This document shows positions 31,544 to 40,231 of a stretch of 64,000 nucleotides of DNA, piece by piece (within the stretch, counting starts at the first letter, position 1; each line of letters begins with the position of its first letter). The position numbers and the translations under genes are program-made. The DNA is taken from NCBI GenBank assembly GCA_016294075.1, contig JAEDCQ010000001.1, positions 1 through 64,000 on the forward strand, in the 5' to 3' direction. The stretch is from Lachnospiraceae bacterium. Its GTDB lineage: Bacteria; Bacillota; Clostridia; Lachnospirales; Lachnospiraceae. Under the pieces are notes generated by a model, which ran no database searches, had not been told where the DNA came from, and saw only the letters and a program-made list of their open reading frames with translations.

Positions 31544-31791
31544 AAAAACCTCCGTTTTTTGTATATTTTTATCTGTTGTACAAAATCTTTAATTAAGCCG
31601 GTCCAAATAAGTTTTATTTAAAGAAGATGATACGGCTTATTTGTGATAGTATATCATTGTACGGGGAATAATACAAAATGATATTCTCTTTTTGTTTGTT
31701 CTTTAGCTTTTCTTAAGTTGCCAAAAGAATCTGCTCTATGATACAATACCCGAAGCAATATAAATTGAATGGAAAAGGAAATAAATCAGAT

Positions 31792-32259
31792 ATGTTTAAA
31801 AAATTTTTAATTGCATTTTTAATCTCTATGGTCCCGTTGATTGAACTTCGTGGGGCAGTCCCTTATGCGCTTGCTATCGGTCTGCCGATATTACCTGCCT
31901 ATATAATATGTATTATCGGAAATATGCTTCCTGTGCCGTTTATTTTCTTCTTTGCAAGAAAGGTATTGGAATGGGGGACCGATAAACCGCTTATCGGAAA
32001 ATTCTTTACGTTTTGCCTTAAGAAAGGTGAAGCGGGCGGGGAAAAACTGCAAAAAACCGCAGGAAGAGGCTTATATGTAGCGTTGTTTTTATTTGTGGGT
32101 ATTCCGCTTCCCGGAACAGGTGCATGGACGGGAACGCTGGCAGCCAGCATCCTGGATATGGACTTTAAGAAGAGCGTGGTAGCTGTTATGGCCGGAGTTG
32201 TCCTTGCCGGCATTATTATGGGAATCGCAAGTGCCGGTGTATTGGCGTTGATTTTTTAA
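31792..32259 (+). CDS. Small multidrug export protein (COG2426)
   Basis: 155 residues from ATG 31792; an earlier ATG at 31738 lacks a ribosome site and would add a hydrophilic leader. Four to five membrane segments are visible, with the family hallmark VPLIELRGAVPYALAIGLP near the start and FLFVGIPLPGTGAWTGTLAAS in the middle. COG2426 proteins are annotated as putative multidrug exporters on limited evidence, so transport specificity is uncertain. The gene stands alone. Confidence 0.85.
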   Translation: MFKKFLIAFLISMVPLIELRGAVPYALAIGLPILPAYIICIIGNMLPVPFIFFFARKVLEWGTDKPLIGKFFTFCLKKGEAGGEKLQKTAGRGLYVALFLFVGIPLPGTGAWTGTLAASILDMDFKKSVVAVMAGVVLAGIIMGIASAGVLALIF

Positions 32260-32287
32260 GCTGAGACATCCCTGAAATGAGAGAGGG

Positions 32288-32344
32288 GTATATAGATGCA
32301 AGTAGTATGTAGATACAAGTAGATGCAAATGGTATATAGATGCA
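32288..32344. repeat. Imperfect 17-base tandem repeat
   Basis: The unit GTATATAGATGCAAGTA (32288-32304) is followed by GTATGTAGATACAAGTA (32305-32321). A shortened copy comes next, then another GTATATAGATGCA (32332-32344). About 3.4 units in all. Confidence 0.7.
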
Positions 32345-32426
32345 CGGGGCATACAGGTATATTTTTAGATGGTTTTACCCTGTTAGAAGAAGCTTCAGTC
32401 AAATATCATAAGTAAATGTGCAGTAA

Positions 32427-32494
32427 AAAGCGTTATTGGGCAGTTATACCCCTCAAATGAGAAAAGTCGGGGTATAGCTGCTCAATAACGCTTT
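32427..32494. terminator. Long bidirectional hairpin, probable terminator
   Basis: Bases 32427-32452 and 32469-32494 form a 26-pair stem with only two G-U pairs and a 16-base loop. The arms start AAAGCGTTATTG and end CAATAACGCTTT. This is longer than a typical terminator and lies between convergent genes. Confidence 0.75.
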
Positions 32495-32604
32495 ATATTC
32501 TCCAACCAGCAGGTTTTGAAAGAAAAAATGGAAGCCAAGCGGGGTAAAATGCTCATATAAGTGTGTTATACACCCTGTAAGGAAGTGAGAAGCTTCTCTT
32601 CTCC

Positions 32605-33639
32605 TCAAGGAATCCTTTCCACATCATATTTTTTCAAAAACCCTTCGGTATAGTAATATTCCCCATCTTCGGTAATAAAGAACCCGTCTGCGTTCTCCAA
32701 GGATTCTAATAATTTTAACCCGTCTTCTAACCCCAAAGAAAAACAGGTAGTGCTTAGGGCGTCTGCATCGGTTGAGGAATCGGTGATAATAGTAACGGCA
32801 CTCAGGCCGTTCTGATACGGATAGCCGGTCCTGCTGTCTAATATATGATGGTACAGAACCCCATCCTTTTCAAAACAACGCTGGTAGGTACCGGAAGTTA
32901 CTACGGAATTATCAGCAATCTTTAAAATGGCAGCAGCTTCGCCGTCCGCATCAAAGGGCTTTTCAATTCCGATACGAAAAGGAGCATTCCCCTTCTGACC
33001 GATACAAAGAACATTGCCGCCCAGATAAATCAGGGCACTGTTTACATTTTGTGAAAGCAGGTATTCTTTCAGACGGTCGGCAATATAGCCTTTTGCGATT
33101 GCACCAAGATCAATCCCCATGCCATGTTTTAAAAAGGCAATCTGATTCGGAGCACGTAACAGAACATCTTCACTGTTTACAAGCGGGAGCGCAGAATCCA
33201 ATTTAGATTTTGCAGGAATACTATCTGTACCATCCGTAAAATTCCAAAGAGAAGTCAGGGGTTCCAATGCAATGGAAAAAGCGTTATCCGATAAATCAGA
33301 ATATTTTTTCCCGATTTCTATTGCATGATATAAATCTTCGGAAACAGTATAGTAGCCATCCTCTGAGCGGGGAAGAAGCCCGTGATTTAAAAGGTACAGT
33401 TCGCTTTCCGGATTTGTGCGGGAGAAGATGAGCTCATATTTATCACAGAGTGCGAGGCATTCATCCGCTAAAGCTTCATTGTCCGAATCATAAATGGTAA
33501 CCGTTACATAAGTATTTAATTTATAGCCGGTAGCAGTAACCGCATTTTCCTGAACGGAGTTGTTTTGTCTTAAGGATAACAAAAGCAGAAACAATCCGAG
33601 GGCAATTACAGCGGACACTGCAGAAAATCTTTTTTTCAT
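32605..33639 (-). CDS. apbE: FAD:protein FMN transferase ApbE
   Basis: 344 residues with an N-terminal membrane anchor (AVSAVIALGLFLLLLSL) and no lipobox. ApbE signatures are present: GYKLNTYVTVTIYD near residue 38, GIDLGAIAKGYIADRL near 172, YLGGNVLCIG, and TSGTYQRCFEKDGVLYHHILDSRTGYP, which holds the Mg/FAD-binding residues. It transfers FMN from FAD to Thr in SGAT/SGAS motifs of extracytoplasmic proteins. RnfD and RnfG encoded at 61.6-63.1 kb carry such motifs, and NusG-II and Gx-type genes lie divergently next to it. Confidence 0.93.
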   Translation of the reverse strand: MKKRFSAVSAVIALGLFLLLLSLRQNNSVQENAVTATGYKLNTYVTVTIYDSDNEALADECLALCDKYELIFSRTNPESELYLLNHGLLPRSEDGYYTVSEDLYHAIEIGKKYSDLSDNAFSIALEPLTSLWNFTDGTDSIPAKSKLDSALPLVNSEDVLLRAPNQIAFLKHGMGIDLGAIAKGYIADRLKEYLLSQNVNSALIYLGGNVLCIGQKGNAPFRIGIEKPFDADGEAAAILKIADNSVVTSGTYQRCFEKDGVLYHHILDSRTGYPYQNGLSAVTIITDSSTDADALSTTCFSLGLEDGLKLLESLENADGFFITEDGEYYYTEGFLKKYDVERIP

Positions 33640-33692
33640 ACCTGTAATTTTATCATGCTATCTCGTGGAATTCTACCGTGAAATATAGTATA

Positions 33693-34112
33693 ATGTCCAA
33701 AGATATGAAAACACAGAATAACGAAGAATACGGAAAGAAAAAAAGAAATAGTGTACTTTTGTTTATAGCTTTTGTTTTAACGGCTGGGGTAGCAGGCCTT
33801 TTCTTTGGAAATCAGATAAAAGAAAACGGTGCAGTGGCAGTTGTGACGGTAAACGGCGAGGAGCAATACAGATGCTCCATGTTTATAGAAAAAGAAATTG
33901 AGATTAACGATACCAACACACTGCTTATCAAAGGTGGTAAAGCCGATATGATTGTAGCAGATTGTCCGGATCAGGTTTGTGTGAAGCATACACCGGTTTC
34001 AAAAGTCGGAGAAACCATAATTTGTCTTCCGAATAAAGTGGTAATAACGATAGAGTCGTTAGATGGAAATCAAAAACAAAAGGAAGGTGAACCGGATGCG
34101 GTTGCCAAATGA
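33693..34112 (+). CDS. NusG domain II-containing membrane-anchored protein
   Basis: About 139 residues. One N-terminal membrane helix (NSVLLFIAFVLTAGVAGLFF) is followed by an extracytoplasmic beta domain with the NusG-II family pattern ADCPDQVCVKHTPVSKVGETIICLPNKV, including the two Cys that usually flank VC-KH. Three starts are possible (GTG 33678, ATG 33693, ATG 33705); none has a good ribosome site. It overlaps the transporter gene. Function is unknown; such genes often accompany Gx transporters and flavinylated redox systems. Confidence 0.8.
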   Translation: MSKDMKTQNNEEYGKKKRNSVLLFIAFVLTAGVAGLFFGNQIKENGAVAVVTVNGEEQYRCSMFIEKEIEINDTNTLLIKGGKADMIVADCPDQVCVKHTPVSKVGETIICLPNKVVITIESLDGNQKQKEGEPDAVAK

Positions 34113-34593
34113 TACAGTGAAAAAAACAGCATTCTGCGGACTGATACTTGCACTTGCATTAATTGCGGGATATGTGGAAAGCCTGATACCTGTTTTTATT
34201 GCAATACCGGGAATTAAATTGGGAATTGCAAACAGTGTTATACTGCTTCTTTTATATACGGTTGGAATAAAAGAAGCATTTACGGTATCAATAATAAGAG
34301 TGCTTTTATCCGGGTTTTTATTCGGAAGCATGTTTTCCATATTATATTCTTTGAGCGGTGCCGTCTTAAGTTTGATTATTATGGTGCTCTTAAGGAGAAC
34401 AAATTCTTTTTCCATAACGGGAGTCAGTATGGCAGGCGGCGTTATGCATAATATCGGACAGCTTGCGGTAGCCTGCGTTGTGCTTGAAACGACTGCTGTA
34501 TGGTATTATCTGCCGGTGCTTATGATTGCAGGATGTGTGACGGGACTTGTAATCGGGATTCTGACCGGTGAAATCCAAAAGAGGATTTTTTAA
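34096..34593 (+). CDS. Gx transporter family membrane protein
   Basis: 165 residues from ATG 34096, chosen because GGAAGGTGA precedes it at the right distance and the family core starts there. The family is also labelled heptaprenyl diphosphate synthase component I. Five to six membrane segments are visible, with the motif LIPVFIAIPGIKLGIANSVILL and SMAGGVMHNIGQLAVA. It overlaps the NusG-II gene by 17 bases. The family is thought to be the substrate-binding membrane component of a small transporter; the substrate is not known. Confidence 0.85.
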   Translation: MRLPNDTVKKTAFCGLILALALIAGYVESLIPVFIAIPGIKLGIANSVILLLLYTVGIKEAFTVSIIRVLLSGFLFGSMFSILYSLSGAVLSLIIMVLLRRTNSFSITGVSMAGGVMHNIGQLAVACVVLETTAVWYYLPVLMIAGCVTGLVIGILTGEIQKRIF

Positions 34594-34625
34594 TATTTAA
34601 AATAAATCAAAGGATGGGTAAACAA

Positions 34626-35654
34626 ATGACGTATGAAGAAATGATGAAGAATGCAAAAACCTGTATGGGTCCGTATTGTAAAGCATGTGATGCCTGTAAC
34701 GGAAGAGTATGCCGAAATCAGATGCCGGGACCGGGAGCAAAAGGAACAGGGGACAATGCAATTCGTAATTATGATAAATGGAAGGAAATTCGTGTAAATA
34801 TGGATTGCCTCTGTCGGAAAGTGGATACGGATACGAGCTGTACATTGTTTGGAAAAACCTTTCAATATCCGATTTTTGCGGGACCTGTCGGTGCTGTAAA
34901 TCTTCACTACGGGGATAAGTATAATGATATGGAATATAATGATATTCTGGTAAGCGGCTGCGCAAAGGCGGGAATTGCCGCTTTTACCGGTGACGGAACC
35001 AATCCGGATGTTGTAAAAGCAGCGGTTAAAGCCATTGCGAAAGCAGAAGGACTGGGAATCCCGACCATTAAGCCATGGAATAAAGAGACGATTGATGAAA
35101 AAATAGCGTTGGTAAGAGAAAGTAATGCGTTTGCCATTGCAATGGACATCGATGCGGCAGGCCTTCCTTTCTTAAAAAATATGAATCCGCCTGCCGGAGC
35201 AAAATCCGTTAAGGAAATGAAAGAAATCGTGCGTCAGGCAGGTGTACCTTTTATTATTAAAGGGATTATGACAGTAGAAGGTGCGAAAAAAGCATTGGAA
35301 GCGGGAGCAGCAGGAATTGTAGTATCCAATCACGGCGGCCGTGTACTTGACCAATGTCCGGCAACCGCAGAGGTTTTAAAAGAAATCGCAGATGCTGTTA
35401 AGGGCAGTATGAAGATTTTTGTAGACGGCGGTATCCGTTCGGGAACAGATGTATTCAAAGCGTTGGCAATGGGAGCAGATGCAGTTATTATTGCGCGTCC
35501 TTATGTTGTAAGTGTTTATGGCGGAGGAGAAGAAGGCGTAAAGCTTTATACGGATAAAGTCGGAAATGAACTGGCAGATACGATGGCAATGTGCGGAGCC
35601 GGAAAGCTTTCGGATATTCATGAAGGTATGGTGCGGTTGCCGAAGTGTTTCTAA
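34626..35654 (+). CDS. FMN-dependent alpha-hydroxy-acid oxidizing protein
   Basis: 342 residues from ATG 34626; the ATG four codons earlier lies too close to AAAGGA. The N-terminus has a Cys-rich segment (MGPYCKACDACNGRVCRN), characteristic of a clostridial subgroup and able to hold a metal or cluster. The barrel shows PVGAVNLHYGD, the FMN/substrate loop VSNHGGRVLDQCPAT (catalytic His) and IFVDGGIRSGTDVFKALAMGADAVIIARP. Family members oxidise L-lactate or similar 2-hydroxy acids using FMN. It follows the Gx transporter by 32 bases and may share its transcript. Confidence 0.9.
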   Translation: MTYEEMMKNAKTCMGPYCKACDACNGRVCRNQMPGPGAKGTGDNAIRNYDKWKEIRVNMDCLCRKVDTDTSCTLFGKTFQYPIFAGPVGAVNLHYGDKYNDMEYNDILVSGCAKAGIAAFTGDGTNPDVVKAAVKAIAKAEGLGIPTIKPWNKETIDEKIALVRESNAFAIAMDIDAAGLPFLKNMNPPAGAKSVKEMKEIVRQAGVPFIIKGIMTVEGAKKALEAGAAGIVVSNHGGRVLDQCPATAEVLKEIADAVKGSMKIFVDGGIRSGTDVFKALAMGADAVIIARPYVVSVYGGGEEGVKLYTDKVGNELADTMAMCGAGKLSDIHEGMVRLPKCF

Positions 35655-35727
35655 AAATCATTCGAATCAGTTGGCAAACCGGGAGTTTTTTGCTGACCGG
35701 TTAAGTTACATATCCGAGTGGTTATCG

Positions 35728-35756
35728 TTGACATGCCAAACAAAGCAATTTATAAT
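35728..35756 (+). promoter_or_regulatory. Perfect consensus sigma-A promoter of alaS
   Basis: TTGACA at 35728-35733 and TATAAT at 35751-35756 with a 17-base spacer match the housekeeping consensus exactly. Transcription would start near 35763, leaving a leader of about 95 bases. No T-box consensus was found in that leader. Confidence 0.9.
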
Positions 35757-35856
35757 AGAAACGTTAATTTTGTACAGCAGTCGTGGAACACATCCGGCAG
35801 GCTTACAGGCAGGATAGTGAGCATGATTTGGTAAAAATACATGTTGGAGGATAAAC

Positions 35857-38511
35857 ATGAAAGCAGTAGGAGTAAATGAACTTAGAAGAATGTATCTGGA
35901 ATTTTTTGAATCCAAGGATCATTTGGCTATGAAGAGCTTTTCTTTAGTGCCGCATAATGATAACAGCCTTCTGTTAATCAATGCGGGAATGGCACCCTTA
36001 AAGCCTTACTTTACAGGACAGGAGATTCCACCAAGAAGAAGAGTGACGACATGTCAGAAGTGCGTCCGTACAGGTGATATTGAAAATGTCGGTAAGACAG
36101 CCAGACATCTGACTTTCTTTGAAATGCTCGGTAATTTCTCGTTCGGGGATTATTTCAAGCATGAAGCAATTGCATGGAGCTGGGAGTTCTTAACAAAAGT
36201 AGTCGGAATGGACCCGGAACGTTTATATCCTTCTATTTATTTTGAAGATGACGAAGCATTTGAAATCTGGAATAAAGAGATCGGAGTTCCTGCTGAGAAA
36301 ATCACACGTTTCTATCGTGATGCAGACGGAAAATGTGATAACTTCTGGGAGCATGGTGCAGGTCCCTGTGGTCCCTGTTCCGAAATATATTATGACCGTG
36401 GAATAAAATACGGCTGTGGTAAGCCGGATTGTAAGGTCGGCTGTGACTGTGACCGTTTTATGGAAGTATGGAATAATGTATTTACACAGTTTGACGGTGA
36501 CGGTAAAGGCAATTATACAGAGCTTGCAAATAAAAATATCGATACCGGTATGGGACTTGAACGTCTTGCGGTAGTCGTACAGGATGTGGATTCCGTATTT
36601 GACATTGACACGATGAAGGCAATTCGTGACCGCATCTGTGAGCTTGCAGGTGTGACTTATCAGACGGATGAAGCTAAGGATGTTTCCATCCGTTTAATTA
36701 CCGATCATATCCGTTCTTCGACATTTTTAATTTCGGACGGAGTTATGCCGTCTAACGAAGGAAGAGGATATGTGCTCAGAAGATTGATTCGTCGTGCGGC
36801 AAGGCACGGAAGACTTCTCGGTATTAAGGATTTATTCCTTGCTAATTTAAGCCAGACGGTAATTGAAGAGTCTAAGGACGGTTATCCTGAATTAGAAGAA
36901 AAGAAAGCTTTTATTCTGAATGTTCTTTCTCAGGAGGAGGCAAAATTTGATAAGACAATCGACCAGGGACTTTCTATTTTAAATGATATGAAAGCGGATA
37001 TGCAGAAAGCCGGTACAAAAGTGTTAAGCGGCAGTGATGTATTTAAGCTGTATGACACTTACGGATTCCCACTTGACTTGACTGAAGAAATTCTTGCAGA
37101 GAGCGGTATGACATTGGATGAAGTCGGCTTTATGGAAGCAATGCAGGAGCAGAAGGATAAGGCAAGAAAAGCCCGTAAGGTAACAAACTATATGGGTGCG
37201 GATGTGACGGTATACGAATCAATTGACCCGAGTGTTACATCTACATTCGTAGGGTATGACAGACTTTCCCATACCTCTAAAATCACGGTTCTCACAACAG
37301 AGGATGAAATTGTGGAAGCGTTGAGTGACGGACAGGTTGGTACAATATTTGTAGAAGAAACTCCTTTCTATGCAACAATGGGTGGACAGGCAGCCGATAC
37401 CGGTATGATTACAACAGCGGAGGGTACCTTTGAAGTAAAAGATACCGTAAAGCTTTTAGGTGGTAAAATCGGTCACATCGGAGTGGTAACATCAGGTATG
37501 ATTAAATCTTCGGATATGGCAACACTTACCGTAGATGAAATAAGAAGAAGCAGTACCTGTAAGAATCATTCGGCAACCCACTTATTACAGAAAGCATTAA
37601 GAACCGTATTGGGAACGCATGTTGAACAGGCAGGCTCTTATGTAGACGGAGAGAGACTTCGTTTTGACTTCAGTCATTTCTCTGCGATGACAGCAGAAGA
37701 ACTGAAAAAGGTCGAAGATATCGTAAATGAACAGATTGCCAGATCTATTCCGGTTGTAACGGATGTTATGACGATTGAAGAAGCAAAGAAATCCGGAGCA
37801 ATGGCTCTTTTCGGTGAAAAATATGCCCAAAAAGTACGTGTAGTAAAAATGGGCGACTTTTCCATGGAATTGTGTGGTGGTACACATGTTGCGAACACGG
37901 GAACCATTACTGCATTTAAAATTCTATCTGAAAGCGGTGTTGCAGCCGGTGTCAGAAGAATTGAGGCTTTAACAGGTAATGCTGTATTTACTTATTATGC
38001 ACAGATGGAAGAAAAGGTTATGGAGGCAGCAAAGCTTTTGAAGACAACACCTGCCAATCTGCTTGAAAAGGTAGAACATCTGATGGCGGAAGTAAAAGCG
38101 CTTCAGAGTGAAAACGAATCCTTAAAGAGTAAACTTGCCAAGGATGCACTCGGCGATGTTATGGACCGGGTAGTAGAAGTAAAAGGTGTTAAGCTTCTTG
38201 CAGCAAAGGTAAGCGGAGTTGACATGAACGGACTTCGTGAGCTTGGTGACCAGCTAAAGGAAAAGCTTGGAGAAGGAGTAGTTGTTCTTGCATCGGATTG
38301 TGATGGTAAGGTAAATCTGATTGCAATGGCAACGGACGCTGCAATGGCTGATGGTGCACATGCGGGTAATCTGATTAAGGGAATTGCATCGCTTGTAGGC
38401 GGTGGCGGCGGCGGTCGTCCGAATATGGCACAGGCCGGTGGTAAAAACCCTGCCGGAATTGATGCAGCCATCAGAGAAGCGGCAGTTGTTTTGGAAAGCC
38501 AGATAAAATAA
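35857..38511 (+). CDS. alaS: Alanyl-tRNA synthetase
   Basis: 884 residues, full length. The order is the class II catalytic domain (MYLEFFESKDHLAMKSFSLVP, LLINAGMAPLKPYFTG, CQKCVRTGDIENVGKTARHLTFFEMLGNFSFGDYF), a tRNA-recognition domain, the editing domain with HSATHLLQKALR and CGGTHVANTG (zinc-binding His/Cys), and a C-Ala domain ending in the glycine-rich GGGGGGRPNMAQAGG. A CGKPDCKVGCDCDRF insert in the catalytic domain could bind metal. It charges tRNA-Ala. GGAGGA precedes the start. Confidence 0.97.
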   Translation: MKAVGVNELRRMYLEFFESKDHLAMKSFSLVPHNDNSLLLINAGMAPLKPYFTGQEIPPRRRVTTCQKCVRTGDIENVGKTARHLTFFEMLGNFSFGDYFKHEAIAWSWEFLTKVVGMDPERLYPSIYFEDDEAFEIWNKEIGVPAEKITRFYRDADGKCDNFWEHGAGPCGPCSEIYYDRGIKYGCGKPDCKVGCDCDRFMEVWNNVFTQFDGDGKGNYTELANKNIDTGMGLERLAVVVQDVDSVFDIDTMKAIRDRICELAGVTYQTDEAKDVSIRLITDHIRSSTFLISDGVMPSNEGRGYVLRRLIRRAARHGRLLGIKDLFLANLSQTVIEESKDGYPELEEKKAFILNVLSQEEAKFDKTIDQGLSILNDMKADMQKAGTKVLSGSDVFKLYDTYGFPLDLTEEILAESGMTLDEVGFMEAMQEQKDKARKARKVTNYMGADVTVYESIDPSVTSTFVGYDRLSHTSKITVLTTEDEIVEALSDGQVGTIFVEETPFYATMGGQAADTGMITTAEGTFEVKDTVKLLGGKIGHIGVVTSGMIKSSDMATLTVDEIRRSSTCKNHSATHLLQKALRTVLGTHVEQAGSYVDGERLRFDFSHFSAMTAEELKKVEDIVNEQIARSIPVVTDVMTIEEAKKSGAMALFGEKYAQKVRVVKMGDFSMELCGGTHVANTGTITAFKILSESGVAAGVRRIEALTGNAVFTYYAQMEEKVMEAAKLLKTTPANLLEKVEHLMAEVKALQSENESLKSKLAKDALGDVMDRVVEVKGVKLLAAKVSGVDMNGLRELGDQLKEKLGEGVVVLASDCDGKVNLIAMATDAAMADGAHAGNLIKGIASLVGGGGGGRPNMAQAGGKNPAGIDAAIREAAVVLESQIK

Positions 38512-38528
38512 AAAATTACAATTTATGG

Positions 38529-38556
38529 TTGACGAATGAAAAATAATTGCTATAAT
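38529..38556 (+). promoter_or_regulatory. Extended sigma-A promoter of rpsU
   Basis: TTGACG at 38529-38534 and TATAAT at 38551-38556 with a 16-base spacer; a TGC immediately before the -10 provides the extended element. It drives rpsU about 100 bases downstream. Confidence 0.8.
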
Positions 38557-38652
38557 ATTTAATGTGCATGCATTGAATTTTATGTAATGCATAATAAACC
38601 CAAATCAGTCAGTGTTACTAGAAAGGGACTGAAGGGAGGTCAGGTGTAAGAC

Positions 38653-38829
38653 ATGTCAAATGTAATCGTTAAAGAAAACGAGACTTTAGATAGCGCATTA
38701 CGTCGTTTTAAAAGAAGTTGCGCAAAGGCAGGAATCCAGCAGGAGATTCGTAAGAGAGAGCATTATGAGAAGCCAAGCGTAAGACGTAAGAAAAAGTCTG
38801 AAGCAGCCAGAAAGCGTAAATATAACTAA
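38653..38829 (+). CDS. rpsU: 30S ribosomal protein S21
   Basis: A 58-residue protein: MSNVIVKENETLDSALRRFK, then SCAKAGIQQEIRKREHYEKP, then a very basic tail (RRKKKSEAARKRKYN). This is the standard length and sequence of S21, which binds near the 3' end of 16S rRNA in the 30S subunit. GGAGGT lies 12 bases before ATG, somewhat long. It is a single gene with its own promoter and terminator. Confidence 0.96.
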   Translation: MSNVIVKENETLDSALRRFKRSCAKAGIQQEIRKREHYEKPSVRRKKKSEAARKRKYN

Positions 38830-38850
38830 TTGTTATAAGATTTTTTACAC

Positions 38851-38881
38851 AAAAGGGCATCGGAATATCCGGTGCCCTTTT
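38851..38881 (+). terminator. Intrinsic terminator of rpsU
   Basis: AAAAGGGCATCGG at 38851-38863 pairs with CCGGTGCCCTTTT at 38869-38881 (one mismatch or wobble), loop AATAT. Confidence 0.88.
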
Positions 38882-38944
38882 GGTATGAAAAGAAGCCGGA
38901 AAACATATATATAGACAGTATCTTTTTGTATCCGGAGGAATACA

Positions 38945-40183
38945 ATGCGTAATAGGAGATATAAGCAGAAAAATATATGCTTCAGACGATATGTTTTTTC
39001 GCTTGGAAACACATTAAGGAAATGTATGTTGTTTTTGATGCTTGCCGTATTAACAGTTGGTTTACGGAAGCCGATGATTGTGTGCGCGAATTCTGCATTG
39101 GATGAAAATCTGCAGTCTCCGTCCGTGATTTTGATGGAAGCATCCAGCGGGCAGGTTATTTATGAAAAGAATGCTGATGAACAGCGTAGCCCGGCCAGTA
39201 TTACCAAAATCATGACATTGCTTTTAGTCTTTGATGAGCTGGCGGACGGAAATCTGAAATTAGAGGATGAGGTCATAACAAGTGCATATGCAAAATCCAT
39301 GGGCGGCTCGCAGGTTTTTTTGGAAGAGGGGGAAGTGCAGACTGTTGATACCCTGTTAAAATGTATTGCGGTGGCAAGCGGAAATGATGCCTGTGTGGCA
39401 ATTGCCGAAAAGATTGCGGGGAGTGAAGCCGAATTTGTAAACCGTATGAATGAAAGGGCAGCTTCCTTGGGCCTTAAAAATACTCATTTTTGTGACTGCA
39501 GCGGATTGTCTGATGATGATGCACATTATACATCTGCAAGGGACGTTGCCGTTATGTCCAGAGAATTGATTACAAAGTACCCGGAAATTTATAATTATTC
39601 TACTATCTGGATGGAGGATATTACACATGTGACCCAAAAAGGCAGTGAAGTGTTTACCTTATCCAGTACCAATAAGCTTTTAAAACAATATCCGTATACA
39701 ACAGGACTAAAGACAGGTTCTACCGATAAAGCAAAATATTGTCTTTCTGCAACGGCTAATCACAACGGAATGGATTTGATTGCAGTTGTGATGGCGGCAC
39801 CCGATTATAAGCTGCGTTTTAAAGAGGCGCAGACACTGTTAGAGTATGGGTTTGCAAACTGTAGCTTGTATACGGATGAGGCAAAGCCGGATAGGAACAG
39901 TGTTCCGCTCAACGGCGCAATTCCAAAGGAAGTAAAGATAGAGGCAGAAGGGCCGTTTACCTATTTAAATGTAACAGGCGCAGATGTTTCTGCTGTTACA
40001 AAAAAGACGGAGCTGCCCGATAGGACAGAAGCTCCTGTAACAAAAGGTATGCATGCCGGAGAAATAGAGTATTATTTAAACGGGAAAAAAATAGGAAGTG
40101 TATCTCTTCTTTATGCGGAAGATATAGATAAAGCAGTCTATAAAGATTATTTTCTGTTATCTTTCAAAGCATTTTTGCTGTAA
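38945..40183 (+). CDS. D-alanyl-D-alanine carboxypeptidase (penicillin-binding, DacF-like)
   Basis: 412 residues with GGAGGA upstream. A long basic leader precedes a hydrophobic signal (MLFLMLAVLTVGL). The serine peptidase S11 triad motifs are Ser85-X-X-Lys88 in SPASITKIMTL, SGN in VASGNDACVAIAE, and KTG at 256-258. A C-terminal PBP5-like beta domain and a hydrophobic end (YFLLSFKAFLL) suggest membrane association. It trims the terminal D-Ala of peptidoglycan stem peptides outside the cell. The gene order here (carboxypeptidase, phosphoesterase, scpA, scpB, carboxypeptidase) resembles the scpAB-dacB neighbourhood of Bacillus. Confidence 0.92.
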   Translation: MRNRRYKQKNICFRRYVFSLGNTLRKCMLFLMLAVLTVGLRKPMIVCANSALDENLQSPSVILMEASSGQVIYEKNADEQRSPASITKIMTLLLVFDELADGNLKLEDEVITSAYAKSMGGSQVFLEEGEVQTVDTLLKCIAVASGNDACVAIAEKIAGSEAEFVNRMNERAASLGLKNTHFCDCSGLSDDDAHYTSARDVAVMSRELITKYPEIYNYSTIWMEDITHVTQKGSEVFTLSSTNKLLKQYPYTTGLKTGSTDKAKYCLSATANHNGMDLIAVVMAAPDYKLRFKEAQTLLEYGFANCSLYTDEAKPDRNSVPLNGAIPKEVKIEAEGPFTYLNVTGADVSAVTKKTELPDRTEAPVTKGMHAGEIEYYLNGKKIGSVSLLYAEDIDKAVYKDYFLLSFKAFLL

Positions 40184-40231
40184 TTGTGATACAATACATA
40201 AGAGAATGCGAAAAGACATGGGGAACAGCTT

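Larger units (their letters stand above)
32260..32604. other. 345-base intergenic region with tandem repeats and a long hairpin
   Basis: No gene is supported. It holds a short imperfect tandem repeat (32288-32344) and a 26-pair hairpin (32427-32494), described separately. The flanking genes converge. Confidence 0.8.

Noticed and set aside
32288..32344. CRISPR-like array
   Set aside because: The repeats are 17 bases, directly adjacent without spacers, and no cas genes are present.
35763..35856. T-box riboswitch in the alaS leader
   Set aside because: No T-box bulge consensus or antiterminator/terminator pair is visible in the 95-base leader.
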